From NCBI RefSeq assembly GCF_900112685.1, contig NZ_FOMS01000001.1, positions 248,001 through 312,000 on the forward strand: 64,000 nt of DNA, written 5' to 3'. Of this stretch, positions 46,658 to 55,917 are shown in pieces. The DNA comes from Roseivivax sediminis (GTDB taxonomy: Bacteria > Pseudomonadota > Alphaproteobacteria > Rhodobacterales > Rhodobacteraceae). The notes under the pieces were generated by a model. The model worked only from the letters and a program-made list of their open reading frames with translations. It was not told where the DNA came from and did not search any database. The translations under genes were made by a program, and so were the position numbers. Every line of letters begins with the position of its first letter. Positions within the stretch are counted from its first letter, which is position 1.

Positions 46658-46965
46658 CGCTCGAAGAGCTCGAGCGCATCGTCGCCGCCCGCGCCGACGC
46701 TGCACCGGACGAAAGCTGGACGGCGAAGCTCCTGGCCCGCGGCCCCGAAAAATGCGCCGAGAAGTTCGGCGAGGAAGCGATCGAGGCGATCATCGAGGCC
46801 ACGCGCGGCGACCGCGCCGCGCTCACCTCCGAGGCGGCCGATGTCCTCTTTCACCTCCTGGTGATGTTGCGCGCCCGCGAGGTTCCCCTTGCCGATGTCA
46901 TGGCCGAACTTTCCGGCCGGCAGTCCCGCTCCGGCCTCCAGGAAAAGGCCGCCCGCGACAGTTGA
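46654..46965 (+). CDS. hisE: Phosphoribosyl-ATP pyrophosphatase HisE
   Basis: 103 residues from GTG at 46654, which overlaps the hisF stop (GTGA). MazG-like fold with [17 protein letters not shown] and [18 protein letters not shown], the metal-binding acidic motifs. Second step of histidine synthesis; the HisI function is not in the window. Confidence 0.94.
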   Translation: MTLEELERIVAARADAAPDESWTAKLLARGPEKCAEKFGEEAIEAIIEATRGDRAALTSEAADVLFHLLVMLRAREVPLADVMAELSGRQSRSGLQEKAARDS

Positions 46966-46992
46966 GGGCGCCCGCGTTCGAGCACCGCGTCC

Positions 46993-47040
46993 CGGTTTCA
47001 TCTGCCCGGAAATATCCCGGGGGTCCGGGGGCTGGCCCCC
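46993..47040. repeat. Intergenic repeat between hisE and GNAT gene
   Basis: CGGTTTCATCTGCCCGGAAA, then TATCCCGGGGGTCC and a GGGGGC/GCCCCC hairpin. Near-identical to 13513-13568. The flanking genes converge. Confidence 0.78.
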
Positions 47041-47070
47041 GGTCCCGTCCTCGCCGCAAGCGCTCCGGCC

Positions 47071-47361
47071 TCAGACCTGAAAGACGTCCGCCCAGTCCGG
47101 GTTCTTGCGCCGTTGCGCGTTCACGAACGGGCAGAGCGGCACGATCTTCACCCCTTCCGCACGCGCATCTTCCACCATCCGCGCGACCAGCGCCTGCCCG
47201 GCCCCGGTGCCGCGCATCGCGTCCGGCACGCCGGTGTGATCGGCGATGATCAGCGCCGGCGAGGAGACGGAGTAGGTCAGCTCCGCCTCCGCCCCGTCCC
47301 GCTCGAGCACGTAGCGCCCGTGCGAGCCGCCCGTCTCGCGGGTGATCTCGTCCTCAGCCAA
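47071..47361 (-). CDS. Small GNAT-fold N-acetyltransferase (YjdJ-like)
   Basis: 96 residues, the short GNAT type (COG2388). Visible: [47 protein letters not shown] (acetyl-CoA loop RGTGAG) and [15 protein letters not shown]. Substrate unknown. It overlaps the CoA-transferase subunit B gene by 8 bases, so it is probably co-transcribed with it. Confidence 0.88.
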   Translation of the reverse strand: MAEDEITRETGGSHGRYVLERDGAEAELTYSVSSPALIIADHTGVPDAMRGTGAGQALVARMVEDARAEGVKIVPLCPFVNAQRRKNPDWADVFQV

Positions 47362-47983
47362 CGATCGTCGCCTCGGTTTTTTCGCGGATCTCGTCCTCGG
47401 TCACTTCGGGCGCGAGTTCCACGATCTTCAGGCCGCCCTCGACCACGTCGAGCACGCCCAGATCGGTGATGATCCGGTTGACGACGCCGGTCCCGGTGAG
47501 CGGAAGGGTACATTCCTTCAGAAGCTTCGGCTCGCCGTGCTTGTTGGTGTGATCCATGACCAAGATCACGCGCTTGACGCCGGCGACGAGGTCCATCGCG
47601 CCGCCCATGCCCTTGACCAGCTTGCCGGGGATCATCCAGTTCGCCAGGTCGCCGTTCTCGGCCACTTCCATCGCGCCGAGAATCGCCATGGCGATCTTGC
47701 CGCCGCGGATCATGCCGAAGGACATCGCGCTGTCGAAATAGGCGGTATGCGGCAGTTCGGTGATGGTCTGCTTGCCGGCGTTGATGAGGTCGGGATCCTC
47801 CGTCCCCTCGACCGGGAACGGCCCCATGCCGAGCATGCCGTTCTCCGATTGCAGGGTGACCTCCACGCCTTCGGGAATGTAGTTCGGCACCAGAGTCGGG
47901 ATGCCGATCCCGAGGTTCACATAGGTGCCGTCCTCGAGTTCCTGCGCCGCGCGCGCGGCCATCTCGTTACGATCCCAGGGCAT
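47354..47983 (-). CDS. scoB: 3-oxoacid CoA-transferase subunit B
   Basis: 209 residues. Catalytic Glu in [11 protein letters not shown] (about residue 46), typical start [21 protein letters not shown] and [13 protein letters not shown]. With subunit A it moves CoA between succinyl-CoA (or acyl-CoA) and acetoacetate, allowing use of ketone bodies or polyhydroxybutyrate products. It is separated from subunit A by a LOV-kinase gene, 4 bases upstream. Confidence 0.94.
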   Translation of the reverse strand: MPWDRNEMAARAAQELEDGTYVNLGIGIPTLVPNYIPEGVEVTLQSENGMLGMGPFPVEGTEDPDLINAGKQTITELPHTAYFDSAMSFGMIRGGKIAMAILGAMEVAENGDLANWMIPGKLVKGMGGAMDLVAGVKRVILVMDHTNKHGEPKLLKECTLPLTGTGVVNRIITDLGVLDVVEGGLKIVELAPEVTEDEIREKTEATIVG

Positions 47984-47987
47984 TCTC

Positions 47988-49034
47988 TCAGCCTCCTTGG
48001 TGTGTCAGGTCCTGCGGGTCCACCGGCACGTCGATCATCACGACGGTGCCGGCGGCGCCCCGCGCCACGTTGATGGTCGCGTCGAGCCCGTCCAGCAGCG
48101 ACGCGATGAGCCGCCCGCCGCGCGTGGCGTCGGAGGGCCAGTCGATATTGCGCGGGATCCCGATCCCGTCGTCGAGCACCAGCATGCGCAGCCCGCCCTC
48201 GGCCAGCCGCGTCAGGCGCAGCTCGATGCAACCGCGGTCGAGCCCCTCGAAGGCGTGCGTGAAGGCGTTCGACAGCACTTCGGAGGCGATCAGCGCCACC
48301 CGCGTCGCCACCTCGAGCGGCACCTCGGCAGGGTCGATCTGCTGCACGAAGCGCACGCCGGGCCGTCCCTCGATATGCGCGACGGTGCTGGCCACACGGC
48401 TCAGCAGCGCGCCGATGTCCATGCCGCCGCGTTCGATGGTCTCGTCGGTCAGCCGCAGTTCCTCGTAGACCAGTTGCAGCGATTCCAGACGGCGGGGCAG
48501 CGCCTCCACCTCTTCCATCGGGTCGGTCGGCGTCCCCCGATGAGCGGGCGCCCCGATGGTGGTCAGGATCATCCCGAGATCGGCACGCACGCGCGACCGG
48601 ATCACGTCGAGATTGGCGTCCATGTGCCCGCGCCCGGACTCGTTCGAGCGCAGCTCCTTCTGCAGGCCCAGGAAATAGACCGGCGTGCCGGTCTCGTCCG
48701 AGACCGGGGCGATCACCAGCCGGTTGGTGAACGGCTCTCCCGAGGCGCGGTAATTGAGGATGTCGATGCTCAGGTCGCGGCCGGCCTGGATGGCGTCGCG
48801 CAGCCGGTCGACATCGGCCTTGGACGTCCGCTCGCCCTGCAGGAACCGGCAATTGCGCCCGATCACGGAGGAGCGGGCATAGCCGGTCGTGCGCTCGAAC
48901 GCGTCGTTGACGTAGACGATCGGGTTGTCCGGGGCGAGCGGATTGGTGATGATCACCGAGATGGCGAGACGCGAGAAACCCTCGACGACCTCGCGGTCGC
49001 CGAGCACGGCCGACAGGGTGCGCCCGCTGGTCAT
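47988..49034 (-). CDS. LOV-domain sensor kinase-like protein (HisKA_2/HWE type, no clear phospho-His)
   Basis: 348 residues from ATG at 49034; GTG at 49040 would add two. LOV domain (about 20-130): flavin-binding [10 protein letters not shown] with photoactive C62, [15 protein letters not shown] and the Gln in FLGLQKEL. A blue-light-sensitive FMN adduct is expected. The dimerisation helix reads [16 protein letters not shown], where HisKA_2 proteins usually have HRVKNNL: position 147 is Ser. The ATPase boxes are present ([45 protein letters not shown]). It lies between the two CoA-transferase subunit genes on the same strand. Confidence 0.87.
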   Translation of the reverse strand: MTSGRTLSAVLGDREVVEGFSRLAISVIITNPLAPDNPIVYVNDAFERTTGYARSSVIGRNCRFLQGERTSKADVDRLRDAIQAGRDLSIDILNYRASGEPFTNRLVIAPVSDETGTPVYFLGLQKELRSNESGRGHMDANLDVIRSRVRADLGMILTTIGAPAHRGTPTDPMEEVEALPRRLESLQLVYEELRLTDETIERGGMDIGALLSRVASTVAHIEGRPGVRFVQQIDPAEVPLEVATRVALIASEVLSNAFTHAFEGLDRGCIELRLTRLAEGGLRMLVLDDGIGIPRNIDWPSDATRGGRLIASLLDGLDATINVARGAAGTVVMIDVPVDPQDLTHQGG

Positions 49035-49055
49035 CGTCACGCCCGCCGCCCCGGC

Positions 49056-49754
49056 TCAGGCCGCGGGGCGCGTGGTGCGCTGCTCGATCCGTTTCTCGTG
49101 CTCGCCCTGGATCAGGCGGTGCACGTAGATGCCCGGCAGGTGGATGTGATCGGGATCGAGTTCGCCGGGCTCGACGATCTCCTCGACCTCCATCACGCAG
49201 ATCTTGCCGCACATCGCCGCCGGCGGATTGAAGTTGCGGGCGGTCTTGCGGAAGATGCAGTTGCCGGTGGTGTCGGCCTTCCACGCCTTGACCACGGACA
49301 GGTCGGCAAAGATGCCGCGTTCGAGGATGTAGTTCTCTCCGTCGAACTCCTTGACCTCCTTGCCCTCGCCGATCTGGGTGCCGTAGCCGGTCTTGGTGTA
49401 GAAGCCCGCGATGCCCGCCCCGCCCGCGCGCATCCGTTCGGCCAGCGTGCCCTGCGGGTTGAATTCCAGCTCCAACTCGCCGCCGAGGTACTGGCGCATG
49501 AATTCCTTGTTCTCGCCCACGTAGGACGACATCATCCGCTTGATCTGGCGCGATTCCAGAAGGATGCCGAGGCCGAACCCGTCCACCCCTGCATTGTTCG
49601 AGGCGACCGTGAGGTCCTTGGTGCCGGCCTCGTTGATCGCGGAAATGAGAAGCTCCGGGATGCCGCAGAGGCCGAAGCCGCCCGCCGCGATGGTCATGCC
49701 GTCGAACAACAGCCCGTCGAGCGCCTCGGCTGCGGAACCGTAGACTTTCTTCAT
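49056..49754 (-). CDS. scoA: 3-oxoacid CoA-transferase subunit A
   Basis: 232 residues. [47 protein letters not shown] and [16 protein letters not shown] are family hallmarks. Partner of subunit B. The LOV kinase gene follows 15-21 bases downstream and then subunit B, so all probably share one transcript that starts here. Confidence 0.94.
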   Translation of the reverse strand: MKKVYGSAAEALDGLLFDGMTIAAGGFGLCGIPELLISAINEAGTKDLTVASNNAGVDGFGLGILLESRQIKRMMSSYVGENKEFMRQYLGGELELEFNPQGTLAERMRAGGAGIAGFYTKTGYGTQIGEGKEVKEFDGENYILERGIFADLSVVKAWKADTTGNCIFRKTARNFNPPAAMCGKICVMEVEEIVEPGELDPDHIHLPGIYVHRLIQGEHEKRIEQRTTRPAA

Positions 49755-49841
49755 GGAACGCTCCCTGATGCGGTGGTCGCAAGATATGTGGCCGAGCGCC
49801 GGGAGAGAGTCAAACCTCCGCGCATGCGGCTGCCGTCGGGT

Positions 49842-49896
49842 GGGGGCGCTGCCCCCTACACCCCCCGGAGTATTTCAATGCCCAAAGAAGCAGGTC
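49842..49896. repeat. Intergenic repeat between topA and scoA
   Basis: GGGGGC-GCT-GCCCCC hairpin, then CCCCCCGGAGTATTTCAATG and CCCAAAGAAGCAGG. Same orientation as the copy inside xdhB. It lies just past the topA 3' end (topA is on the minus strand). Confidence 0.75.
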
Positions 49897-49900
49897 GCGG

Positions 49901-52627
49901 TCAGCCGCCCGCGGCCTTGCCCTTGGCGGTTGTCGTCTTGGAGGCCGACTTCTTCGCGGCGGGCTTCTTGGCGGCGGTGGACTTGGTCGTGGTGCCTTTC
50001 TTGGCCGCCGTGCTCTTCGCCGCAGCCTTCTTCGCCGGCGCTTTCTTCTTGGCTCCGGACTTCGCCGCTTTCTCGTCGACCAGCGCGACCGCCTCCTCGA
50101 GCGTGACGTCGGCGGGTTCGGTTCCCTTGGGCAGGGTCGCGTTGACCTTTTCCCATTTCACGTAAGGGCCGTAGCGACCGTCGAGCACGTTGATCGCGCC
50201 GCCCTGCTCGGGATGTTCGCCCAGCTCCTTCAACGGCTTGGCCGCGGCGCGGCCGCCGCCCCGGCGGGCGGCCTTCTCGGCCAGCACGTCGACGGCGCGG
50301 TTGATGCCGATCTCGAAGACCTCGTCGACCTCCTTGAGATTGGCGTAGAGCTTGTTGTGCTTCACGTAGGGGCCGTAGCGCCCGATGCCCGCCTCGATCG
50401 GCTCCCCATCCTCGGGATGGGTGCCGACCTGGCGCGGCAGTGACAGCAGCGTCAGCGCCTTCTCGAGGTCCATCGCGTCGGGCGCCCAGCCCTTCGGCAG
50501 GCTGGCGCGCGGCGGTTTCGGCACCTCTTCGGAGGCCTCGCCGCGCTGCACGTAGGGGCCGAAGCGTCCCGAGCGCAGCGTGATCTCGTCCTCGCCGTCA
50601 TAGCCCAGAACGCGGTCCTGCGCCTCGGCGGCGTCGCCGCCGATGGGGCGCGTATAGCGGCATTCGGGATAGCGCGAGCAGCCGACAAAGCCGCCCGAGC
50701 GCGAGGTCTTGAGGTGCAGGCTGCCCTCCCCGCAGAGCGGGCAGGCGCGCGGGTCCTTGCCGTTCTCGCGCGGCGGGTAGAGCTGCGGCGCCAGCGCGTC
50801 GTCGAGCACGTCGAGCACCTCCGCGATACGCAGCTCGGACGTCTCGGAGATCGCGGCAGAGAAGTCGCGCCAGAACTTCGACAGAAGCTCCTTGTAGTCG
50901 CGCTCACCGGCGGAGACGTCGTCGAGCTCCTCCTCCAGCGCAGCGGTAAAGTCGTATTCCACGTAGCGCTTGAAGAAGTTGAGCAGGAAATGGGTGACGA
51001 TGCGGCCCTTGTCCTCGGGGATCAGGCGGTTCTTGTCCTTGCGGACATATTCGCGGTCCTGGATCGTCGACAGGACCGAGGCGTAGGTGGAGGGCCGGCC
51101 GATGCCGAGCTCTTCCATCTTCTTGACCAGCGTCGCCTCCGTGTAACGCGGCGGCGGCTGGGTGTGATGCTGAAGCGCGAGCACGGCGTCGCCGCCGCCG
51201 ATCACCGCCTTGCCGTTGCGATCGCCGGTGGATTCGATGACGGCGTCGTCCTTCTGGCCGGCCTTGTCGAATTCCGGCCGCAGGCCCGTCCTGGCGAAGG
51301 CGGCGGGTTCGCCCTCGGTGATCTGCGGCAGGCGGCTGTCGTCCTCGTCCTGCGGCTCGTCCCGGCCTTCCTCGTAGACGCGGATAAAGCCGTCGAAGAG
51401 CACGACCTGACCGGTGGCGCGCAACTCCACCTGGCTGTCCTTGGAGCCGATGTCGACGGTGGTCCGCTCGAGCCGCGCAGCCTCCATCTGGCAGGCCAGC
51501 GTGCGTTTCCAGATCAGGTCGTAGAGCTTCTTCTGGTCCTGGTCGGTCAGGCGCAGGGACGCAGCATCGGCGGCCATGTCCGTCGGCCGGATACATTCGT
51601 GCGCTTCCTGCGCGTTCTTGGCCTTGTTCTTGTAGATGCGCGGCGACGACGGGACGTATTCGTCGCCGTAGCGCGCCTTGATCGCATCGCGGGCGGCGTG
51701 CACCGCCTCCTGCGCCATGTCGATGCCGTCGGTCCGCATGTAGGTGATGTGACCTGCCTCGTAGAGGCGCTGCGCGGTCGACATGCATTGCTTGGCGCCC
51801 ATGCCGAACTTGCGGCTCGCCTCCTGCTGGAGGGTGGAGGTCATGAAGGGGGCCGAAGGATTGCGGGTCGTCGGCTTGGCCTCGACCGATTTCACATGCA
51901 GATCGCGCGAGGCGACGGCCTGCACCGCCATCTCGGCCTGGGTCTCGTTCTCCAGGTCGTACTTGTTCAGCTTGTTGCCGGCGAGCATGGTCAGCCGCGC
52001 CTCGAACTCCTGCCCACGAGGGGTGGAGAGGAGCGCCTTGACCGACCAGTATTCGCGGGGATCGAAGGCCTCGATCTCGAGCTCGCGTTCCACGATCAGA
52101 CGCAGGCAGACCGACTGCACCCGGCCGGCGGAGCGTGCGCCCGGCAGTTTGCGCCAGAGCACCGGCGAGAGGTTGAAACCGACCAGGTAGTCGAGCGCGC
52201 GGCGGGCGAGATACGCCTCCACCAGCGGAGCGTCGATCTCGCGCGGGTTCTCCATGGCCTCGGCCACGGCGGCCTTGGTGATGGCGTTGAAGGTGACGCG
52301 GCGAACCTCGGTGTCCTTCTTGATGGACTTGCGCTTGGTCAGCGCCTCCTTGAGGTGCCACGAGATCGCCTCGCCCTCGCGATCGGGGTCCGTGGCGAGG
52401 ATCAGGGCGTTGTCGTCCTTGAGCGCGTCGGCGATGGCCTTGACGTGTTTCTTGGAGTCGTTGCCGATCTCCCACGTCATCTCGAAGCCGTGTTCGGGAT
52501 CGACCGATCCGTCCTTGGCCGGCAGGTCGCGCACATGACCGTACGACGCCAGAACGGTGTAGTCCGATCCAAGATACTTGTTGATTGTCTTGGCCTTGGC
52601 CGGTGACTCGACAACGACGACGGGCAT
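49901..52627 (-). CDS. topA: DNA topoisomerase I TopA
   Basis: 908 residues, type IA enzyme that relaxes negative supercoils. Toprim VVVVESPAKAKTINKYLG and LATDPDREGEAISWHL; catalytic Tyr in GHITYMRTDGIDM; a C-terminal zinc finger CPLCGEGSLHLKTSRSGGF with CSRYPEC; several Toprim_C repeats (RYGPYVKHNKLYANL, GRYGPYVKWEKVN). The tail of about 45 residues is Lys/Ala/Thr-rich (AKKAAAKSTAAKKG), as in other alphaproteobacterial TopA. ATG at 52627 begins MPVVVVESP. Confidence 0.96.
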   Translation of the reverse strand: MPVVVVESPAKAKTINKYLGSDYTVLASYGHVRDLPAKDGSVDPEHGFEMTWEIGNDSKKHVKAIADALKDDNALILATDPDREGEAISWHLKEALTKRKSIKKDTEVRRVTFNAITKAAVAEAMENPREIDAPLVEAYLARRALDYLVGFNLSPVLWRKLPGARSAGRVQSVCLRLIVERELEIEAFDPREYWSVKALLSTPRGQEFEARLTMLAGNKLNKYDLENETQAEMAVQAVASRDLHVKSVEAKPTTRNPSAPFMTSTLQQEASRKFGMGAKQCMSTAQRLYEAGHITYMRTDGIDMAQEAVHAARDAIKARYGDEYVPSSPRIYKNKAKNAQEAHECIRPTDMAADAASLRLTDQDQKKLYDLIWKRTLACQMEAARLERTTVDIGSKDSQVELRATGQVVLFDGFIRVYEEGRDEPQDEDDSRLPQITEGEPAAFARTGLRPEFDKAGQKDDAVIESTGDRNGKAVIGGGDAVLALQHHTQPPPRYTEATLVKKMEELGIGRPSTYASVLSTIQDREYVRKDKNRLIPEDKGRIVTHFLLNFFKRYVEYDFTAALEEELDDVSAGERDYKELLSKFWRDFSAAISETSELRIAEVLDVLDDALAPQLYPPRENGKDPRACPLCGEGSLHLKTSRSGGFVGCSRYPECRYTRPIGGDAAEAQDRVLGYDGEDEITLRSGRFGPYVQRGEASEEVPKPPRASLPKGWAPDAMDLEKALTLLSLPRQVGTHPEDGEPIEAGIGRYGPYVKHNKLYANLKEVDEVFEIGINRAVDVLAEKAARRGGGRAAAKPLKELGEHPEQGGAINVLDGRYGPYVKWEKVNATLPKGTEPADVTLEEAVALVDEKAAKSGAKKKAPAKKAAAKSTAAKKGTTTKSTAAKKPAAKKSASKTTTAKGKAAGG

Positions 52628-52674
52628 GGATTCAGGCACCTTCGGATCGGAAAACTTGGCACTAATGGCCGCCG

Positions 52675-52704
52675 AGCATGTGGGCTGCAAGGAAAAATTG
52701 TCAA
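52675..52704 (-). promoter_or_regulatory. Possible topA promoter
   Basis: On the minus strand a perfect -35 box TTGACA (52699-52704) stands 18 bases before CATGCT, a weak -10 (52675-52680). It lies 48 bases ahead of the topA start. Confidence 0.4.
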
Positions 52705-52824
52705 TCGGCAGGAACGTGGGCAGCGGTGCAGTGCCCGTGGCAGGCCCTGGGAAGAAGAACGCGAAGAGGCACTTCGACTGCCCGCCGGTCCGTTTTCAGG
52801 CCGCATGCCCGACGGGCCGGCAGA

Positions 52825-54069
52825 TCAGCCGGTCCGCGCGAGCAAGCCCCCCGGTTCGCGCCTTATTTCGCCCGAAAGCTCGAGGTCGGTGAGGATCCGC
52901 GCCACCTGGCCGCGTCCGGCGCCGAGGTCGCGGACGAGTTGATCCTCGGCCACCGGCGAGGGGCCGAGCCGGTCTAGGATCGCGCGGTGCAGCGTCGCGG
53001 TGTCGCCGAGGGTGCGACCGGAGGTCCGGGGCGCGTCGGGCGCCGGTCCGGCATGCGGCGTATCCGGAACGGATGCCGGATACCCGGCGCCCTGAGCGGG
53101 AGGCGCGGCCGCCTGCCCTGCCGCGGCGCCGGGCACATCGAGCGGCAGCGCCGCCTGCGCCGGCGCCGTCGCCAGGTTCGGCAGCGCCTCGATCACGTCG
53201 GCGGCCGACCGCACGAGCCGCGCGCCGTCCCGCAAGAGCAGGTTGGTGCCGCCGGAGCGCGCATCGAGCGGATGGCCCGGCACCGCCAGCACCTCCCGCC
53301 CCTGGTCGAGGGCGGCCCGCGCGGTGATGAGCGAGCCGGACTTCGCCGCCGCCTCCACCACCACGACAGCCTCGGCGAGGCCGGAGATGAGGCGGTTGCG
53401 CGCCGGGAAATGCCGCGCCTGCGGCTGCAGGCCCATCGCCTGTTCGGAGAGACGAACGCCACCGGAGGGGGGAATGTCCTCCGCCAGGCGCGCGTTCTCT
53501 GTCGGGTAGAGCACGTCGACGCCGCCGCCCAGCACCGCGGCGGTTCCGGTGGAGAGGCTGGCGGCATGGGATGCGGCGTCGATGCCGCGGGCGAGCCCGG
53601 AGACAACCGTCACCCCGGCCTCCCCGAGCTCCCGCGCCAGTAGCCGAGCCATGCGCAGGCCGAGCGACGAGGCGTTGCGCGCGCCCACCATCGCCACGGC
53701 GGGACGGGCAAGGATCGCCGCCTCCCCCACCGCCCAGAAAAACGGCGGCGGGTCGGAGATCGCGGCGAGGCGGGCGGGATAGGCGGGTTCTCCGTAGCAT
53801 ATCATGCGGGCCCGCGCATGGCGCGCGGCGGCGATTTCGGCGCGGGCGACTCGTTCGGAACAGGCCTCGTAAGTGTCGAGCCCAGCTTCGCGGGCAATGT
53901 CCGGCAAGGCCGCGAGCGCGGCGGACGCGCTGCCATATTCGCCCATGAGGCGGAAGAAGGTGGCGTTGCCGACGCGGCGCGAGCGCAAGAGCCGGAGCCA
54001 GGACAGACGATCGTCTTCCGTGGTGGGTGGGAGTAGGGGGTGAGTGGAAGAAGTAATGTGTTCGACCAT
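52825..54069 (-). CDS. dprA: DNA-processing protein DprA
   Basis: 414 residues. DprA loads RecA on incoming single-stranded DNA during transformation or gene-transfer-agent uptake. SAM-like N-terminus (LLRSRRVGNATFFRLMGEYG), Rossmann core VAMVGARNASSLGLRMARLL, VVSGLARGIDAASHAASL, FPARNRLISGL, SGSLITARAALDQGREVLAVPG, and a C-terminal winged helix (ILTDLELSGEIRREPGGLLAR) after a Pro/Ala-rich linker. Upstream there is a CtrA-like site. The gene lies 197 bases past the topA start, same strand. Confidence 0.94.
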   Translation of the reverse strand: MVEHITSSTHPLLPPTTEDDRLSWLRLLRSRRVGNATFFRLMGEYGSASAALAALPDIAREAGLDTYEACSERVARAEIAAARHARARMICYGEPAYPARLAAISDPPPFFWAVGEAAILARPAVAMVGARNASSLGLRMARLLARELGEAGVTVVSGLARGIDAASHAASLSTGTAAVLGGGVDVLYPTENARLAEDIPPSGGVRLSEQAMGLQPQARHFPARNRLISGLAEAVVVVEAAAKSGSLITARAALDQGREVLAVPGHPLDARSGGTNLLLRDGARLVRSAADVIEALPNLATAPAQAALPLDVPGAAAGQAAAPPAQGAGYPASVPDTPHAGPAPDAPRTSGRTLGDTATLHRAILDRLGPSPVAEDQLVRDLGAGRGQVARILTDLELSGEIRREPGGLLARTG

Positions 54070-54117
54070 CCGCCCTGAGCTCCGAACTCTTGCAAGTCCG
54101 GTCTAGCGTACTCCAGG

Positions 54118-54132
54118 TTAATGCAGCGTAAA
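54118..54132 (-). promoter_or_regulatory. CtrA-like binding site upstream of dprA
   Basis: On the minus strand the bases read TTTA-CGCTGCA-TTAA and then CC. The CtrA consensus is TTAA-N7-TTAA; one base differs. The site lies about 50 bases ahead of dprA. In Rhodobacter capsulatus dprA expression depends on CtrA (established); that the same holds here is inference. Confidence 0.4.
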
Positions 54133-54217
54133 CGGCGAAGGAAAAACCGCGGCATTCTGCGGCGGCAATGTGGCGGCGCGACCCGGCCGGACTCTCGGCC
54201 AGGCTTTCACATTACAC

Positions 54218-54250
54218 GACAAAGCGTTGCAAGGAGCGTAACGCTTTGTC
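54218..54250. promoter_or_regulatory. 11-base inverted repeat between tldD and dprA
   Basis: GACAAAGCGTT and AACGCTTTGTC, perfect arms separated by 11 bases. There is no T run on either side, so it is a better operator than terminator candidate, or a 3' stabilising hairpin of tldD (stop 32 bases away). Confidence 0.45.
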
Positions 54251-54281
54251 TACAAATGATGACAATCTCGGTCAGCAATAC

Positions 54282-55703
54282 TCAGCCGCCGGAGCCGCCC
54301 ACGGTCAGCCCGCCGATCAGCACCGAGGGCTGTCCGACGCCCACCGGCACCCACTGGCCCTGCTTGCCGCAATTGCCCATGCCGGGATCGAGCGCCATGT
54401 CCCCGGCGAGCCCGCGGATCTGCTGCAGCGCGGTCGCGCCATCACCGATCAGCGTCGCACCCTTCACCGGCGCGCCGACCTTGCCGTCCTTCACCCGGTA
54501 CGCTTCCGTGCAGGAAAAGACGAACTTGCCGCTGGTGATGTCGACCTGCCCGCCTCCGAAACCGACGGCGTAGATGCCGTCCTTCAGCTCAGCGATGAGG
54601 TCCTCGCGGGTGGCGTCGCCGCCCAGCATGTAGGTGTTGGTCATCCGCGGCATCGGAATGTGCGCGTGGCTCTCGCGCCGACCGTTGCCGGTGGGCGCGG
54701 CTCCCATCAGCCGGGCGTTCTGGCGGTCCTGCATGTAGCCCACCAGGATCCCGTCCTCGATCAGCACGTTGCGGGCCGAGGGCGTACCCTCGTCGTCGAC
54801 GGTGATCGACCCGCGCCGGTCCGGGATGGTGCCGTCGTCGAGCACCGTGACGCCGGGTGCCGCGACCCGCTGGCCCATCAGCCCGGCGAACGCTGACGAC
54901 CCCTTGCGGTTGAAATCGCCTTCCAGCCCATGGCCCACCGCCTCGTGCAGCAGGATCCCCGGCCAGCCGGGGCCGAGGACGATATCGAAGACGCCCGCCG
55001 GCGCGGGCTCGGCCGACAGGTTCACCAGCGCGATGCGCAGCGCCTCGCGCGCCTTGGCCTGCCAGTCGGCGGGATCGAGAAGGCCGTCCAGCGTCACCCG
55101 CCCGCCACCGCCGGCGGTGCCGCTCTCGCGGCGCCCGCCCTCCTCGACGATGACGCTCACGTTCAGGCGGGTCATCGGGCGGACGTCCGTCACGAGCGAA
55201 TCGTCCTCGCGCAGGATCGCCACCTCCTGCAGCGACGAAGCGACCGAGGCCGTCACCTGCACCACCCGGGAATCGAGCCCGCGGATGAAGGCGTCGATCT
55301 CGGCCAGAGTCTCGACCTTCACGGCGAAGGCGTGGCCTTCGATCGGGTCGGCATCGGTATAGAGCGTGCGGTTGGTGCGTGCCGGGCCCGGCGCCATCAC
55401 CCCGCCGCCATCGCCGACGGCCAGCCGCGCGGTGTCGGTCGCGCGTTTCAGGGCGCTTTCGCTGATCTCGGTGGCGTGGGCATAGCCCGCCGCCTCGCCG
55501 CGGACGGCGCGCAGCCCGAAGCCCTCGGAGGCGTCGTAGCTGGCCTGCTTCACCCGCCCGTCGTCGAAAACCAGCCCCTCGCTGCGCTTGCGCTCTAGGA
55601 ACAGCTCGCCGTCCTCGGCGCCGGCGAGCGCCGCGCGCAGCTGCGCAAGCGCCCCGCCCCGGTCGAGATGGGTGTCGAAAGGGCGGAAGGGAGCGTCGCT
55701 CAT
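54282..55703 (-). CDS. tldD: Metalloprotease TldD
   Basis: 473 residues, a TldD/PmbA-family zinc metalloprotease. The zinc motif HEAVGHGLEGD has H253, E254 and H258. RKGSSAFAGLMGQRVA, GSITVDDEGTPS and GRRESHAHIPMPRMTNTYML are family blocks. TldD with TldE degrades unfolded peptides and matures some modified peptides such as microcin B17. No PmbA/TldE gene lies beside it. It diverges from the cytochrome oxidase operon (214-base gap, which must hold both promoters). Confidence 0.95.
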   Translation of the reverse strand: MSDAPFRPFDTHLDRGGALAQLRAALAGAEDGELFLERKRSEGLVFDDGRVKQASYDASEGFGLRAVRGEAAGYAHATEISESALKRATDTARLAVGDGGGVMAPGPARTNRTLYTDADPIEGHAFAVKVETLAEIDAFIRGLDSRVVQVTASVASSLQEVAILREDDSLVTDVRPMTRLNVSVIVEEGGRRESGTAGGGGRVTLDGLLDPADWQAKAREALRIALVNLSAEPAPAGVFDIVLGPGWPGILLHEAVGHGLEGDFNRKGSSAFAGLMGQRVAAPGVTVLDDGTIPDRRGSITVDDEGTPSARNVLIEDGILVGYMQDRQNARLMGAAPTGNGRRESHAHIPMPRMTNTYMLGGDATREDLIAELKDGIYAVGFGGGQVDITSGKFVFSCTEAYRVKDGKVGAPVKGATLIGDGATALQQIRGLAGDMALDPGMGNCGKQGQWVPVGVGQPSVLIGGLTVGGSGG

Positions 55704-55917
55704 GAGGCCTCGCGAATTCGGTTGCGGTTTGATCCCGATCAACGACAAGCGTCTGTTTGCCGCAATGCAGGTTCTTTATCCGAAGCACAGAATATGGTTA
55801 GAGGCTGGGCCAGACAACGGGGGAGCCTTCCCCCGGCCACGGACCCGGCGCACCGGCGGCGCCGTGGCACCGGCCACGGACGATGCGTTTGAGAACGACA
55901 ACCGATCAGGGTGAGAC

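Noticed and set aside
47071-47361. The GNAT gene as YjhQ antitoxin partner of yjhX
   Set aside because: It is of the short COG2388 type, 3 kb away, on the opposite strand and coupled to a CoA-transferase gene.
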